64,000 nucleotides of DNA from Siphonodentalium dalli (GCA_032622095.1 CP136061.1:215358373-215422372), one strand, 5' to 3'; positions 22,193 through 33,828 are shown, counted from the stretch's first letter. Translations and numbers: made by a program. The notes: generated from the sequence alone by a model not told the origin.

Positions 22193-22380
22193 TCCGTACC
22201 TTTAACAACTCGGGCTATGACCACTGTAAGGGTTTAATAATGAAGTACATTGTATGTTACCCTATCTCGTAAAGGTTGTACAACAAGCTTTGCCTGCTGT
22301 CCTCTATTAATAACGAAATTTGTATTCCATAAACAGAGACTGTACAAGAGCAGTGGTCTGCCTGATTTAGTGCACCGAGG

Positions 22381-22812
22381 CAGGCCTGAGTTTAGTGTGT
22401 CTGTCATTTGCAGAATGAGGTCCCCAGAGGGTTAATTTGGTGACGCTATCCCACCTAGCGGGCTAGGTTCACAAAATTCACCCTATGGGAACCTCATTCT
22501 GCATGGCCTCATCTGCTATGGGAGACATAGACTCAGATTGAAGTTTCCAATGTACACACATTGTGAACCTCGATTATGCAATGTGTCGTCTGCCAATTTG
22601 GGGAAAAAGAGAAACTAAACTAAAAAAAGAAATAGAGTCTGTGTGAAGAAGTTTCTATAGAAATTTGACAATAAAGAAACTTTCCAGAGAAGATGAGGCC
22701 TGATTTAGTGGGTGAATTTAGTGATGCTAGCCCGCTATGCGGGATAGCGTCACTAAATTCACCCTCTGGGGACCTCATTCTGCAAATGACAGGCACACTA
22801 AACTCAGGCTTG
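22381..22812. mobile_element. Long-form family C element (432 bp)
   Basis: The outer ends are GGCCTGAGTTTAGTGTG and the complement (CACACTAAACTCAGGCTTG). Each side carries its own short family C palindrome. Between them is an interior with GAGACATAGACTCAGATTG and a CAATTTGGGG box. TTTAGTGCA-YGAGG text occurs just outside both ends, possibly an imperfect 14-bp duplication. No open frame of note. Confidence 0.75.
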
Positions 22813-23220
22813 TTTAGTGCATGAGGAAATCAGACATAAATCCAATATTAAGGAACACACTCTATTAGCAAACGGCCGATGGTAAACAGATTTCAAAGCT
22901 ATTTTCAACCCGATGAAGATGCCAATTGAATTAGACCCCAATTGGAAATCAATTTCACAGAAAAGAACAAGGAATGCAAATATCGACTATGATGTAGGCA
23001 TACTTCCGGCGAGCAAATGACATAAACATGGCCAAGTATCAAATAACACAAATTTCTACTCGCAGCCATTAATTTTCAATAATCGAAGACTTTTTTGAGT
23101 TTCAGAAGGGTTCTATAATTAAATTGTATAACAATTTTTAAATTAAATGCTTCGTAATTAGGCATTGAGTCGAAATAATACGTTTGTGACCTTTGTTTAT
23201 CATCGACAATTTGTCAATTA
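22813..23220. other. Unassigned DNA
   Basis: AT-rich, with no recognised gene or repeat family. Confidence 0.35.
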
Positions 23221-23269
23221 GCCTCAGGGACCAACAAGCCTTGGGTACCAGTGTCAAAATTAGAAGAAA

Positions 23270-23570
23270 GCCTGCAAATAGTTTGTCAATTGCAGAATGA
23301 GGTCCCCAGAGTGTGAATTTAGTGATGCTAGCCCACCGTGCAATTTACCCTTCATCATTTTATCTTCTGCAAATTAGGGGATAGAGAAACTTCCCAGAAG
23401 GGAAAAAGTAACTAAAAACAACGTTAATTTGAGATACTTCCTAGAAGATGAGGCATAAGCAGAATGAGGTTCCCAGAGGGTTAATTTGGTGATGTGCTGT
23501 GCTGGCTAACATCACTAAATTCACCCTCTGGGGACCTCATTCCGCAAATGACAGACACACTATTTGCACA
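23270..23570. mobile_element. Family C element flanked by diverged direct repeats
   Basis: The ends CCTGCAAATAGTTTGTC and ACACACTATTTGCA pair imperfectly. Two internal GAGGTCCCCAGAG/GAGGTTCCCAGAG blocks mark the two sub-palindromes. The 23221-23269 flank and the 23585-23617 flank share GCCTCAGG, GTACCA and AATTAGAAGA in order, which is far longer than an 8-bp duplication. Confidence 0.65.
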
Positions 23571-23804
23571 CATGCTCAGGAACCAGCCTCAGGCGCCAGT
23601 ACCAAATTAGAAGAGATCAATGAACTCTATAACCGCAGGGGAAACAATTAGAGCTGGGTTGTTGCTAAGGGTGCATACCAGGGGAAACCAAACGGAAGTT
23701 TTGTCAATGCATCATGGAACATCAAAATGATATCCGCAATTCCTGTCCCATAGCTATACATTTCACAATCACAAAGCAAGCCACCTGGGATTCCGAATCA
23801 TAGA

Positions 23805-24014
23805 TACAGTAATGCTCTAAGTAATCGACATCTTAACCACAGCAGAATTATGGGTAACTTTTCAGGATTTAGTCAGAAATATGGCTTGTTGCCATTCATC
23901 GGGGAGAGCTTTCCGATGAATGGCAACAAGCCATATTTCCGACTAAATCCTGAAAAGTTACCCATAATTCTGCTGTGGTTAAGAAATCGATTACTGATAT
24001 AGAGCATTACTATA
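23805..24014. mobile_element. Family B palindromic MITE
   Basis: A nearly complete hairpin with TACAGTAATGCTCTAAG at the left and GAGCATTACTATA at the right. The tip is shortened to TCGGGGAGAGC. Confidence 0.8.
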
Positions 24015-24398
24015 TTATCCAAACAGATCCGGATAATGACAAAAACACACCTCCACGCAAATCACGGGATTTGAATGGATCTACAGCCTTCATACACCTG
24101 TACAACTTTAATAGTCAAAACAAGAAGGACTTTTAAATCGCCTCTTTTGTTTTCACCGGTTATTTTTAAAGCAGTCCTTGCATTGAATATCTGTACGCAA
24201 TAATATCTTTGATATCCTATGACTCAAGGTTGAGATATTGATGTGGATGGACAAAAAATAAACATTTCTTTTGAAGAACTGGCCAGAGGTGTCACCCAAT
24301 ATATAACTCCACTGCACTTCACTTTGTTCCTGGCATTTTAGTAATGAGGAAAGGATTTCGCTTCAATACTTTCCCCCCTAATTTAAAAAAATTTTCAA
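24015..24398. other. Unassigned DNA
   Basis: No gene, exon or repeat family recognised. Confidence 0.35.
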
Positions 24399-24641
24399 TT
24401 AACCCTTTGAGTGCCAGGGGCCGATCTCATCGGCCCTAAACCTACCCAATAAGTCTGTTAAAGAATATAAGAATAAATTATTAAAATTGTAAAAAAAAAA
24501 AAAAAAAAAAAAATTGTTAGGCCAATGCATTCTCTCTTATATATGCGAGGCGACCTATGGTCGACTCGCATATATAAGAGAATGCATTGGCACAGGGTAT
24601 ATGGGTTGATACAAAAATCGACCTGGCACTCAAAGGGTTAA
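24399..24641 (-). mobile_element. TTAA-flanked MITE, family D, with poly-A interior
   Basis: The family D ends and the GGGCCGATCTCATCGGCCC stem are intact. The GCCAATGCATTCTC module lies near 24522-24598. The spacer holds a run of about 22 A, much longer than in the copies at 4132 and 32045. Confidence 0.8.
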
Positions 24642-24842
24642 AATAGAACAGCTTTAGAATAATATTGATAATATATTTTTGGGAGAGTGATAAACAGTGA
24701 TCCATTAAACACCGAAATATTGAGTGGAGAGGATTAGCGAGCACTATACCGGTATGTTGTAAACAACATGGTGGCAGTCTTTACCAAAGTTCACTTTAAT
24801 AGTGGGGTCTCCCTAGTATTGAGTGTATTGCTTATGTACTGC

Positions 24843-25017
24843 ACTGTAACAAAACAGGCTTTTGCTTACTAACACAGCGTACGATCTTGACAATAACATG
24901 CTATTTATGCAGTATTTATGATTCGCATAAGAACAAATTCTGTCCAGTATATATAAGAGAATACATTGGCACAGGGTTTTCGCAAAATTCAGCAAGCTCC
25001 CGTCATGAAAGGGTTAA
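24843..25017 (+). repeat. Dispersed repeat G joined to a TTAA MITE fragment
   Basis: Positions 24843-24955 match repeat G. From about 24941 the sequence becomes the right end of the CATGAC-type MITE (ATTGGCACAGGGTTTTCG ... TCATGAAAGGGTTAA). Confidence 0.6.
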
Positions 25018-25098
25018 ATAAAATTAGTTTCCAAATTATAAATAGGTCTATCTTGTTGTGAGATTTGATCTGGTTCCCTTTTTGTAAAGCTGCCTTTA

Positions 25099-25427
25099 TA
25101 CAGTAATGCCCTAAATAATTGACTCCTTAACCACAGCAGAAATATGGGTAACTTTTCAGGATTTAGTCGGAAATATGGCTTGTTGCCATTCATCGGAAAG
25201 CTCTCTGAGAACTTTCCGATGAATGGCAACAACCATATTTCTGACTAAAACCTAAAAAGTTCTGAGAGCTTTCCGATGAATGGCAACAAGCCTTATTTCT
25301 GACTAAATCCTGAAAAGTTCTGAGAGCTTTCCAATGAATGGCAACAAGCCATATTTCCGACTAAATCCTGAAAAGTTACCCCAATTCTGCTGTGGTTAAG
25401 GAGTTGATTATTTAGGGCATTACTGTA
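25099..25427. mobile_element. Family B MITE with a triplicated inner arm
   Basis: Both TA-flanked ends are present. After the tip, a segment of about 64 bp (GAGAGCTTTCCGATGAATGG to CTAAATCCTGAAAAGTT) occurs three times in tandem with small differences before the arm completes. The total is 329 bp instead of the usual 180-210. Confidence 0.85.
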
Positions 25428-25668
25428 GTTACTGAATATACAAGTGAAAATAATCGGTATTAGGTATTCTAAACGCAGTGTGAATTTAGAATCACTGCAT
25501 TATTTTTATAAGTGAACATCACCCAGCACGACTCAATGGTTCACTTGCGAATAGCACAATTCGCCACCTATGTCTAAAATTGAATAGAAGAAAATGGGAT
25601 GGAGCAAAAACATAATGGCTGATCGATGTTTTAATGTGGGGTGACGAGGAATGCGATAGCTGAGGGAG

Positions 25669-26431
25669 TTAACCCTTTCTTTACTAAATGGATTCTCCCA
25701 TTCAGTTATAAAAGAATACACTGGAATGATCTATTATTCATCTGGATGGGTGTTCGGGGAAAATGAGAAGACAGATTCAGACGAAAAGATAATACAATTG
25801 CAGAAGAATTTCTGTTGATCGGTGGGAATGAAAGATACAGGCGTAAACAGAAAGAATAGTAAAATATAGACAGACTTTGTTCTTATTCCAATCAGAAATA
25901 TGACATAAACAGCATGTTATTGTCAAATGTTTTCCCTTTGTTATGTAAACAAAAGCAAAAAAACGTTACAGAACCTGGATTTTGTTTAGATCTGGATATG
26001 GTAAACATAAAGAGCGTTATTTGTTACTGTTTTCCTGATATGGAAATAATAAAGAGCGTTTATATCATTTGTGTGTGATTAACCAATATAAATGAGCTGC
26101 GTTATGTAAACAGAAGCAAAACTTCTGCAACACGAGCAGGCTCTTGTTTACGTACACCATCATACGTCTTGATGACATTATACTATTTACTCGCTGATTA
26201 TGTTTGGCATATGAACAAAACTATATATATTTTAATATTCCTTCTGTTGATGGCAATTTGAACAAATATGAATATTTCTGCAACGAACGCCGCCCGTGCC
26301 TTTAACACGTCCTCTGCCGACAACGAGTTATCTCATACTTTTTGCATGTAATTGAATGGGCGTGTTAAATGTTCAGATAATAAGTTCAACAAATGACCTA
26401 CGTCCATGAGTATTAGTATAGAAAGGGTCAA
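25669..26431. mobile_element. TTAA-type element, family E, most complete copy (763 bp)
   Basis: The left end is TTAACCCTTTCTTTACTAA. The right end on the complement is TTGACCCTTTCTATACTAA, so the right TTAA has mutated. Near the left end is ATGGATTCTCCCATTCAGTT, shared with 32978 and 44790. Inside are two inverted copies of repeat G (about 25858-25965 and 26136-26260), making the middle foldback. A GTTCAGATAATAAGTTCAAC box lies near the right end. No transposase. Confidence 0.65.
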
Positions 26432-26968
26432 TAAGGGCCATTGTAATTCAAATTGAATATTTGTTGCTGAAATGCATTTTGATTGGTCGAGAGGTTCTAA
26501 CTTTATTTTGCGAATCACCAGCATTGTCCGCTGGAAAATGCAATTTTCTTTATATAGTGTGCATGCTATTGACAATGCACCTGCCAATCCTGCGAGTTAA
26601 CCTGATTTTAGCACCATTCATCCATGGAGTTCACATAATCATGATGGACAGCTGTTTATCTCCCATCTGATCTCATTACGGTGACAGGCTTTAAGCCTGT
26701 CACCGTAATGAGATAATTTTAATAATGAATAAAAATGTATTGCAGTGACATTGCGCCGAAATTACAGAATGACGCAATTTATCACCATTGTCACGGGAGC
26801 TCTGTAACACGATTTATCCCATTAGCGGAAATTTGTGTCATTTCCAATCAGTTATATAACCTTGTATACTGCTGGCATACCATTTAACCCTTTCTTGAAC
26901 TTTCATGAATGCCGTGTCATTTCTGGAACCATTACGGCTGAAAATAATTAGCGGTGTTCTTCTGTGGA
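26432..26968. other. Unassigned DNA with a perfect 45-bp palindrome
   Basis: Apart from the palindrome at 26670-26714 nothing is recognised. A possible TTTAACCCTTTCTTGAAC end occurs at 26884 without a partner. Confidence 0.4.
26670..26714. repeat. Perfect 45-bp palindrome
   Basis: ATCTCATTACGGTGACAGGC-TT pairs exactly with its complement around a single T. It is isolated and not part of any other family here. It could be a small hairpin or a relic of one. Confidence 0.85.
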
Positions 26969-27192
26969 CGTCTGCCAATTTGGAGATATAGAGAAACTAA
27001 ATTAAAAAAGAAATAGAATCTATGTGAAGAAGTTTCTACAGAAATTTGATAATAAAGAAACTTTCCAGAGAAGATGAGGCCTAAGCAGAGGGTAAATTTT
27101 GTGATGCTAGCCCGCTATGCATGATAGCGTCACTATATTTACCCTCTGGGGACCTCATTCTGCAAATGACAGGCACACTAAACTCAGGCTTG
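26969..27192 (-). mobile_element. Right half of a long-form family C element
   Basis: It holds the interior GAGAAACTAAATTAAAAAAG text and one complete family C palindrome, ending CACACTAAACTCAGGCTTG. The left half is missing. Confidence 0.7.
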
Positions 27193-27714
27193 CTTATAGA
27201 TCACCTGAATATCAAATTACTGAGTCCGGCCACCTGTGTATTTCTGGTAGATCATTATCTAACTACATGTATATAGGAGAACATTTCCTATAATTATCTA
27301 CCTTTTCCTCATTATACTGGAGATGGACTGTTAATGTGACAATACATAGAGAAACATGTGAACATAGCCTCCATGTCACTCACTTCCTATATTGCTGCAT
27401 GAGCGAGGCCACAGATGGGTGAGGCCGAATGTATTAGTTGGATCAACGATGTAAGCCATTTGATAATCACCCCTGTAAACAAACCTGGTATCATCAATCC
27501 GGAGGTATCACACACCCGGGCCAATGGGTTTAAAAACTTATCTTCACTAATTATAGGCCTGAAGAGGCTGAAGTTAACAAGTTGCTTTATAGCGATTTTT
27601 TAGGCAATGAAGGTGGTCCGTCCCCAATGAAAAATAATCAGGTTTTTCCCAATTTCTGACCCAAAAATTTCCCAATTCACAGAAAATGTCAAGTCCTCTT
27701 GATCCTTTTACATA
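27193..27714. other. Unassigned DNA
   Basis: A plus-strand open frame of about 62 codons from 27415 has no domain or splice support. No gene is called. Confidence 0.35.
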
Positions 27715-28040
27715 AGAATAAACAAGAGATGGACTGTCCTCCGGTGCATACCCCCATTCTGGCATACTGCCTAGTGTGGGCATACCTATAACCTATGACT
27801 GATATACTCAGACAGATGAACCCAAAAATCAGCATTTTCAGATAAACCAAGATGAATAACTTTTGAACGAAATACCTAAACAAAATGATTGAACTCATAG
27901 TAGTAGTGAATGTCCTTACTAAATTACATTGAGATATGAACACTACTTTTCAAGTTATGACATGAACAGACATCACCATGGATGGACGGATGGACAGGTA
28001 CAAAACAATATAGCCACTTTTTTTTAAAAAGGGGGTATAA
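27715..28040 (+). repeat. Dispersed repeat with GATGGACGG tail
   Basis: It carries AATAAACAAGAGATGGACTG, ATACCCCCATTCTGGCAT and GAACGAAATACC, and ends GGATGGACGGATGGACAGG then GGGGGTATAAAT. Relatives are at 14385, 46350 and 49388. Confidence 0.55.
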
Positions 28041-28067
28041 ATATTCTTGCTAATATCTATCAGGCAT

Positions 28068-30866
28068 TTAATTTTTTATTACCCACCCAAACCCTGACTC
28101 AAAAAACTTGTTCTCAGAAGAAGTTAATTTCTCGCTGTTTCATGACTATATAAAGCAAAACAAGCGATAAAACCATAAGATTATTTTTTCGTCATGTAGG
28201 TGCTGGGTTGGGGGGGGGGGGGGGGGGGGAGGATATCCTGACCTGGACATCTTCCCCCACCCCAAACCCTGACTCAAACAACTTGTTGTCAGAAGAAGTT
28301 AATTTCTCGATGTTTCATGACTATATAAAGCAAAACAAGCGATAAAACCATAAGATTATTTTTTTGTCATGTAGGTGCTGGGTGGGGGGGGGGGGGGGGG
28401 GGGGGGAGATATCCTGACCTGGACATCTTCCCCCCCACCCAAACCCTGACTCAAAAAACTTGTTCTCAGAAGAAGTTAATTTCTTGCTGTTTCATGACTT
28501 ATATAAAGCAAAACAAGCGATAAAACCAAAAGATTATTTTTTTTGTCATGTAGGTGCTGGGTGGGGGGGGGGGAAGATATCCTGACCTGGACATCTCCCC
28601 CCCCCACCCCAAACCCTGAATCAAACAACTTGTTCTCAGAAGAAGTTAATTTCTCGCTGTTTCATGACTATATAAAGCAAAACAAGCGATAAAACCATAA
28701 GATTATTTTTTCGTCATGTAGGTGCTGGGTGGGGGGAGGATATCCTGACCTGGACATCTCCCCCCCCCCACCCCAAACCCTGACTCAAACAACTTGTTGT
28801 CAGAAGAAGTTAATTTCTCGCTGTTTCATGACTATATAAAGCAAAACGAGCGATAAAACCATAAGATTATTTTTTTGTCATGTAGGTGCTGGGTGGGGGG
28901 GGGGGGGGGGGGGGGGGGAGATATCCTGACCTGGACATCTTCCCCCCCCCACCCAAACCCTGACTCAAAAAACTTGTTCTCAGAAGAAGTTAATTTCTTG
29001 CTGTTTCATGACTTATATAAAGCAAAACAAGCGATAAAACCAAAAGATTATTTTTTTGTCATGTAGGTGCTGGGTGGGGGGGGGGGGGAGATATCCTGAC
29101 CTGGACATCTCCCCCCCCCCCCCACCCCAAACCCTGACTCAAACAACTTGTTCTCAGAAGAAGTTAATTTCTCGCTGTTTCATGACTATAAAGCAAAACA
29201 AGCGATAAAACCATAAGATTATTTTTTCGTCATGTAGGTGCTGGGTGGGGGGAGGATATCCTGACCTGGACATCTCCCCCCCCCCCCCACCCCAAACCCT
29301 GACTCAAACAACTTGTTGTCAGAAGAAGTTAATTTCTCGCTGTTTCATGACTATATAAAGCAAAACGAGCGATAAAACCATAAGATTATTTTTTTGTCAT
29401 GTAGGTGCTGGGTGGGGGGGGGGGGGGGGGGGGGGGAAGATATCCTGACCTGGACATCTCCCCCCCCCACCCCAATCCCTGACTCAAACAACTTGTTGCC
29501 AGAAGAAGTTAATTTCTCGCTGTTTCTTGACTATATAAAGCAAAACAAGCGATAAAACCATAAGATTATTTTTTTGTCATGTAGGTGCTGGGTGGTGGGG
29601 GGGGGGGGGGGAAGATATCCTGACCTGGACATCTTCCCCCCACCCCAATCCCTGACTCAAACAACTTGTTGTCGGAAGAAGTTAATTTCTCGCTGTTTCA
29701 TGACTATATAAAGCAAAACGAGCGATAAAACCATAAGATTATTTTTTCGTCATGTAGGTGCTGGGTTGGGGGGGGGGGGGGGGGGGGCGGGAGGATATCC
29801 TGACCTGGACATCTTCCCCCACCCCAAACCCTGACTCAAACAACTTGTTGTCAGAAGAAGTTAATTTCTCGCTGTTTCTTGACTATACATGTATAAAGCA
29901 AAACGAGCGATAAAACCATAAGATTATTTTTTTGTCATGTAGGTGCTGGGTGGGGGGGGGGGGGGGAGATATCCTGACCTGGACATCTTCCCCCCCACCC
30001 AAACCCTGACTCAAAAAACTTGTTCTCAGAAGTTAATTTCTTGCTGTTTCATGACTTATATAAAGCAAAACAAGCGATAAAACCAAAAGATTATTTTTTT
30101 GTCATGTAGGTGCTGGGTGGGGGGGGGGGGGGGGGGGGGAGATATCCTGACCTGGACATCTCCCCCCCCCCCCACCACAAACCCTGACTCAAACAACTTG
30201 TTGTCAGAAGAAGTTAATTTCTCGCTGTTTCATGACTATATAAAGCAAAACGAGCGATAAAACCATAAGATTATTTTTTTGTCATGTAGGTGCTGGGTGG
30301 GGGGGGGGGGGGAAGATATCCTGACCTGGACATCTTCCCCCTCCCCCCCCCCGCCCCCCACCCCAAACCCTGACTCAAACAACTTGTTCTCAGAAGAAGT
30401 TAATTTCTCGCTGTTTCGTGACTATATAAAGCAAAACAAGCGATAAAACCATAAGATTATTTTTTTGTCATGTAGGTGCTGGGTGGGGGGGGGGGGGGGG
30501 GGAAATATCATGACCTGGACATCTTCCCCCCCCCCACCCCAATCCCTGACTCAAACAACTTGTTGTCGGAAGAAGTTAATTTCTCGCTGTTTCATGACTA
30601 TATAAAGCAAAACGAGCGATAAAACCATAAGATTATTTTTTTGTCATGTAGGTGCTGGGTGGGGGGGGGGGGGGGGGGGGAAAGATATCCTGACCTGGAC
30701 ATTTCCCCCCCCCCCCAACCAAACCCTGACTCAAACAACTTGTTGTCAGAAGAAGTTAATTTCTCGCTGTTTCTTGACTATATAAAGCAAAACGAGTGAT
30801 AAAACATAAGATTATTTTTTTGTCATGTAGGTGCTGGGTGGTGGGGGGGGGGGGGGGGGGGGGGAG
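28068..30866 (+). repeat. Tandem array 1: about 16 monomers of about 175 bp
   Basis: GTCATGTAGGTGCTGGGT recurs 16 times between 28193 and 30822. Each monomer has a G-run (6 to about 28 G), then GATATCCTGACCTGGACATC, a C-run (5 to about 17 C), CAAACCCTGACTCAAAC, TTAATTTCTCGCTGTTTC, ATGACTATATAAAGC and GATAAAACCATAAGATTATT. Variants recur in a three-monomer cycle between about 28438 and 29470 (period about 520 bp), a local higher-order repeat. There is no coding sense; proline-rich or glycine-rich open frames are homopolymer artefacts. Run lengths may be assembly-dependent. Confidence 0.95.
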
Positions 30867-31689
30867 ATTTTACAGATTTCCCTACCCAAAAACAATAGCT
30901 GTTTGTCAATAAAAATAAAATTTTAGTTTTCGGCTTTTTTATTTCCGCCAATGGGAATATTAAAATCCAGACATAAAAAAAATCAGAAAAAGGTATAAGT
31001 TTACATAAAATGTACAACAACAACGATTGAACAGCGAAGCCTCCTGGTGAATGTCAACGCCAACATGGCGGACGCTGATATTGGCACTATCTTTTCATCC
31101 ATCTATCGTATCATGCTTTAAAGAAACATCCAAATAAAAAAATATATTTACCGTGCTTGTTTTAGATGAGGAGATTATTATTATACAGCAAATATTTTTA
31201 TTTCTCCCGACCCTATTTTTTGACAATTAAATTTTTTTTTTTTTAAATAAACAGATTTTATTTTTATTTGTTTTCCTCCCACATCCCCTACCTTTGAGCC
31301 AAAGAATCGGTAACTCAAGTAATAAAAAATAAAAATGCCTCACTAAACAATACAACTAAACAATACAGTTTTTTCTTTTCTCACATATCTTCCAAGGCAC
31401 CTTGTTTTGATAAACATTGATATTGATTGAAAAATTGGTCGCTATCTATGAATCGATTGACACACCTTTTTGTTTTAACAAGGTGGGTTTTATTGTTGTC
31501 AGAAAGTTTGAACATCTGCAAATATGAGCCAGAATCCAATAAGCCATTTATTTGTTCAGCGTGCACTAATTTGTGGCAATCTTTTAGTTTAGCATCTAGT
31601 GTCACTCATTTATCTCAGAAAAGGCTTTATTACCATCCATTAGAAGCAGTAAAATGATAACTGATAACTTCTAACACCCACGATATACC
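30867..31689. other. Unassigned AT-rich DNA
   Basis: It contains one CAACATGGCGGACGC box near 31061 and a run of T near 31231. A minus-strand open frame near 31381-31605 lacks an ATG start and has a stop immediately before it. No gene is called. Confidence 0.4.
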
Positions 31690-31731
31690 AAAGGTCGGCC
31701 TGGAATCCATAACGGGTAGACCTGTCAGTTA

Positions 31732-31979
31732 TTATCCCTTTCATGACGGGAGCCGGGCTGGTGCAGCATTAAAGATCATGTGCCAGTGCATTCTCTTATA
31801 TATGGGAGTCTCCCATATAAAGAGAATGCACTGGCTTACAAAGTCAAGATAACTAGTGTTAGGCCAATGTATTCTCTTATATATGCGAGGCTCCATACGG
31901 GAGATTCGCATATATAACAGAATGCATTGGCACATTGTTACCGCAAAATTTCAGAAAGCTCCAGCCACGGAAGGGTTAA
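31732..31979. mobile_element. TTAA-type MITE, CATGACGGG-type, between direct repeats of about 41 bp
   Basis: The left edge ATCCCTTTCATGACGGG has lost one base of TTAA; the right edge is AAGGGTTAA. Two hairpins built on GCATTCTCTTATATATG occupy the interior. The sequence at 31690-31734 recurs at 31978-32018 (shared ATCCATAACGGGTA and ACCTGT). Confidence 0.7.
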
Positions 31980-32044
31980 AGGTCGACTTGGGATCCATAA
32001 CGGGTACACCTGTTACTAGTGTCAGCCATTGGCATGGAAAGGAT

Positions 32045-32289
32045 TCAACCCTTTAAGTGCCAGGTCAATTTTTGCATCAACCCATATACCCTGTGCCAAT
32101 GCATTCTCTTATATATGCGAGTCGACCATAGGTCGCCTCGCATATATAAGAGAATGCATTGGCCTAACAATTTTTTATTTTTTTTTACAATTTTTTACAA
32201 TTTTAATAATTTATTCTTATATTCTTTAACAGACTTATTTTGTAGGTTTAGGGCCGACGAGATCGGCCCCTGGCACTCAAAGGCTTTAA
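32045..32289 (+). mobile_element. TTAA-flanked MITE, family D
   Basis: A family D copy with an AACCCTTTAAGTGCCAGG left end, one GCCAATGCATTCTC module (about 32091-32168), a T-rich spacer and the GGGCCGACGAGATCGGCCCC stem. The left edge is TCAA and the right edge TTTAAA, both slightly mutated. Confidence 0.75.
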
Positions 32290-32332
32290 AGCAGGGCTAA
32301 AATGTGTACACCTATTCATCTGTCACTGACCA

Positions 32333-32748
32333 AGCCTAATATGGTGCCGGACATTTGTAGAATGAGGACCCAGAGGGTAAATTAAGTGTCGCTACACCAC
32401 ACAGCAGGCTAGAATAACTAAATTCACCCTTTGGGGACCTCATTCTGCTCAGGCCTCACCTCTGAAAAGTATCTTTATTATTTTAGTTTCTTCACAAAGA
32501 TTTTGTTTCTTTTTTAGTTTAGTTTCTCTATATCCCCAAATTGGCCGACGACACATTGCATAATCGACGTGCCCAAATGGGTGCACATCACAATATTCAC
32601 CATCTGGGTACTTAAGTCTGAGTCTAGGCCTCCCATAGTAGATGAGGCCATCCATGCAGAATGAGATCCCCAGAGGATTTGGTGATACTAGCCCACTGTG
32701 CTAGGTGCCGTCACCTTAATTCACCCGCTGGGGACCTCATTTGACAGG
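32333..32748. mobile_element. Long-form family C element
   Basis: Two degenerate family C palindromes flank the CCTCACCTCTGAAAAG and CAATATTCACCATCTGGG interior blocks. Outer ends are eroded. Confidence 0.65.
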
Positions 32749-32769
32749 TCACCATTTCCTGTTGACAGG

Positions 32770-32882
32770 TACAGTAATGCCCTAAATAATCGACTCCTTA
32801 ACCACAGCAGAATTATGGGTAACTTTTCAGGATTTAGTTGGAAATATGGTTTGTTGCCATTCATCAGAAAGCTCTCAGTGAG
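32770..32882 (+). mobile_element. Left half of a family B MITE
   Basis: It runs from TACAGTAATGCCCTAAATAA to the tip CAGAAAGCTCTCAG. The right arm is absent. Confidence 0.7.
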
Positions 32883-32977
32883 AATTTGGGCTCGCTCTCT
32901 AATGTTACAGGTTAGATCCGACTGCATTCTCACGCTTTATAGGGACTATTCCCATCTGAGGAAGACCACTGCAATTT

Positions 32978-33150
32978 TTAACCCTTTCTTTGCTGAATGG
33001 ATTCTCCCACCAAATTTAAAAGTGTATACATTGGAGTGATCTATTATTCATTTTGAGGGGTGTTCAGGGAAACTGAGCAAACAGACAGACACAAAAGTTA
33101 ATACAAGTTCAGAAGGATTCTTATTCATTGGTGGGAAATGTTCAGCTGAA
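32978..33150 (+). mobile_element. Left part of a family E element
   Basis: TTAACCCTTTCTTTGCTGAA, then ATGGATTCTCCCACC, TGATCTATTATTCAT and GGTGGGAAATGTTCAG in the same order as at 25669. No right end. Confidence 0.6.
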
Positions 33151-33164
33151 TGTTGTAAGGACTA

Positions 33165-33350
33165 TAGTGATGCCCTAAATAATCAACTCCTTAATCACAG
33201 CAGGATTATGGGTAACTTTTCAGGAAACATGGCTTCTTGCCATTCATCGGAAAGCTCTCAGTGAGAGCTTTCCAATGAATGGCAACAAGCCCTATTTCCG
33301 ACTAAATCCTGAAAAGTTACCCATAATTCTGCTGTGGTTAATGAGTCGAT
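33165..33350. mobile_element. Family B palindromic MITE
   Basis: A near-complete hairpin. The left end is mutated (TATAGTGATGCCC) and the right end is lost after ATGAGTCGATG, so the element probably cannot be cut out. Confidence 0.7.
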
Positions 33351-33447
33351 GTATATTGACTGAAGTTCATTATTGTTTGAATTTATACAGACGAGACTTT
33401 AACACCTGACACATGAGGTGTACCTGCAGCAATTGCAAATGTGTACT

Positions 33448-33828
33448 TTAACCCTTTACCCAACAGAAGGGCCCTGTGCCAATGCATTCTCTTATATATG
33501 CGAGTCGACCATAGGTCGCCTCGCATATATAAGAGAATGCATTGGCTTAACAAATTACAAAATTGTTAAAGAATGTAAGAAAAAATGGTAAAAAGTTTTT
33601 TTTTAGGCCAATGCATTCTCTTATATATGCGAGGCGACCTATGGTCGACTCGCATATATAAGAGAATGCATTGGCACAGGGCATAACTGTAACTATCACA
33701 ATGTGGTCAAGGAGCCGGTTCCAATGATATCCATATTTGTATGGTTCTATTGAGACAGACCGAAGATATTTTAGGCTGTTGAAGCTTTATTTGGCCGGTT
33801 TTGGCCGGTTTGTTGGGTAAAGGGTTAA
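33448..33828. mobile_element. TTAA-flanked MITE, ACCCAAC-type, reverse copy of 21525
   Basis: Ends, the two hairpin modules (about 33472-33548 and 33604-33681) and the CAAAACCGGCCAAATAAAGC flank (on the complement) match 21525-21913 with very few differences. A GGCCGGTTTT duplication near 33793-33812 distinguishes it. Confidence 0.8.

Noticed and set aside
28068-30866. CRISPR-like array or microbial repeat
   Set aside because: Monomers are about 175 bp with no unique spacers, and the context is clearly animal genomic DNA. It is a satellite array.
31381-31605. 74-codon minus-strand open frame without low complexity
   Set aside because: It starts at GTG immediately after a stop, with no ATG or acceptor, and matches no family I know.
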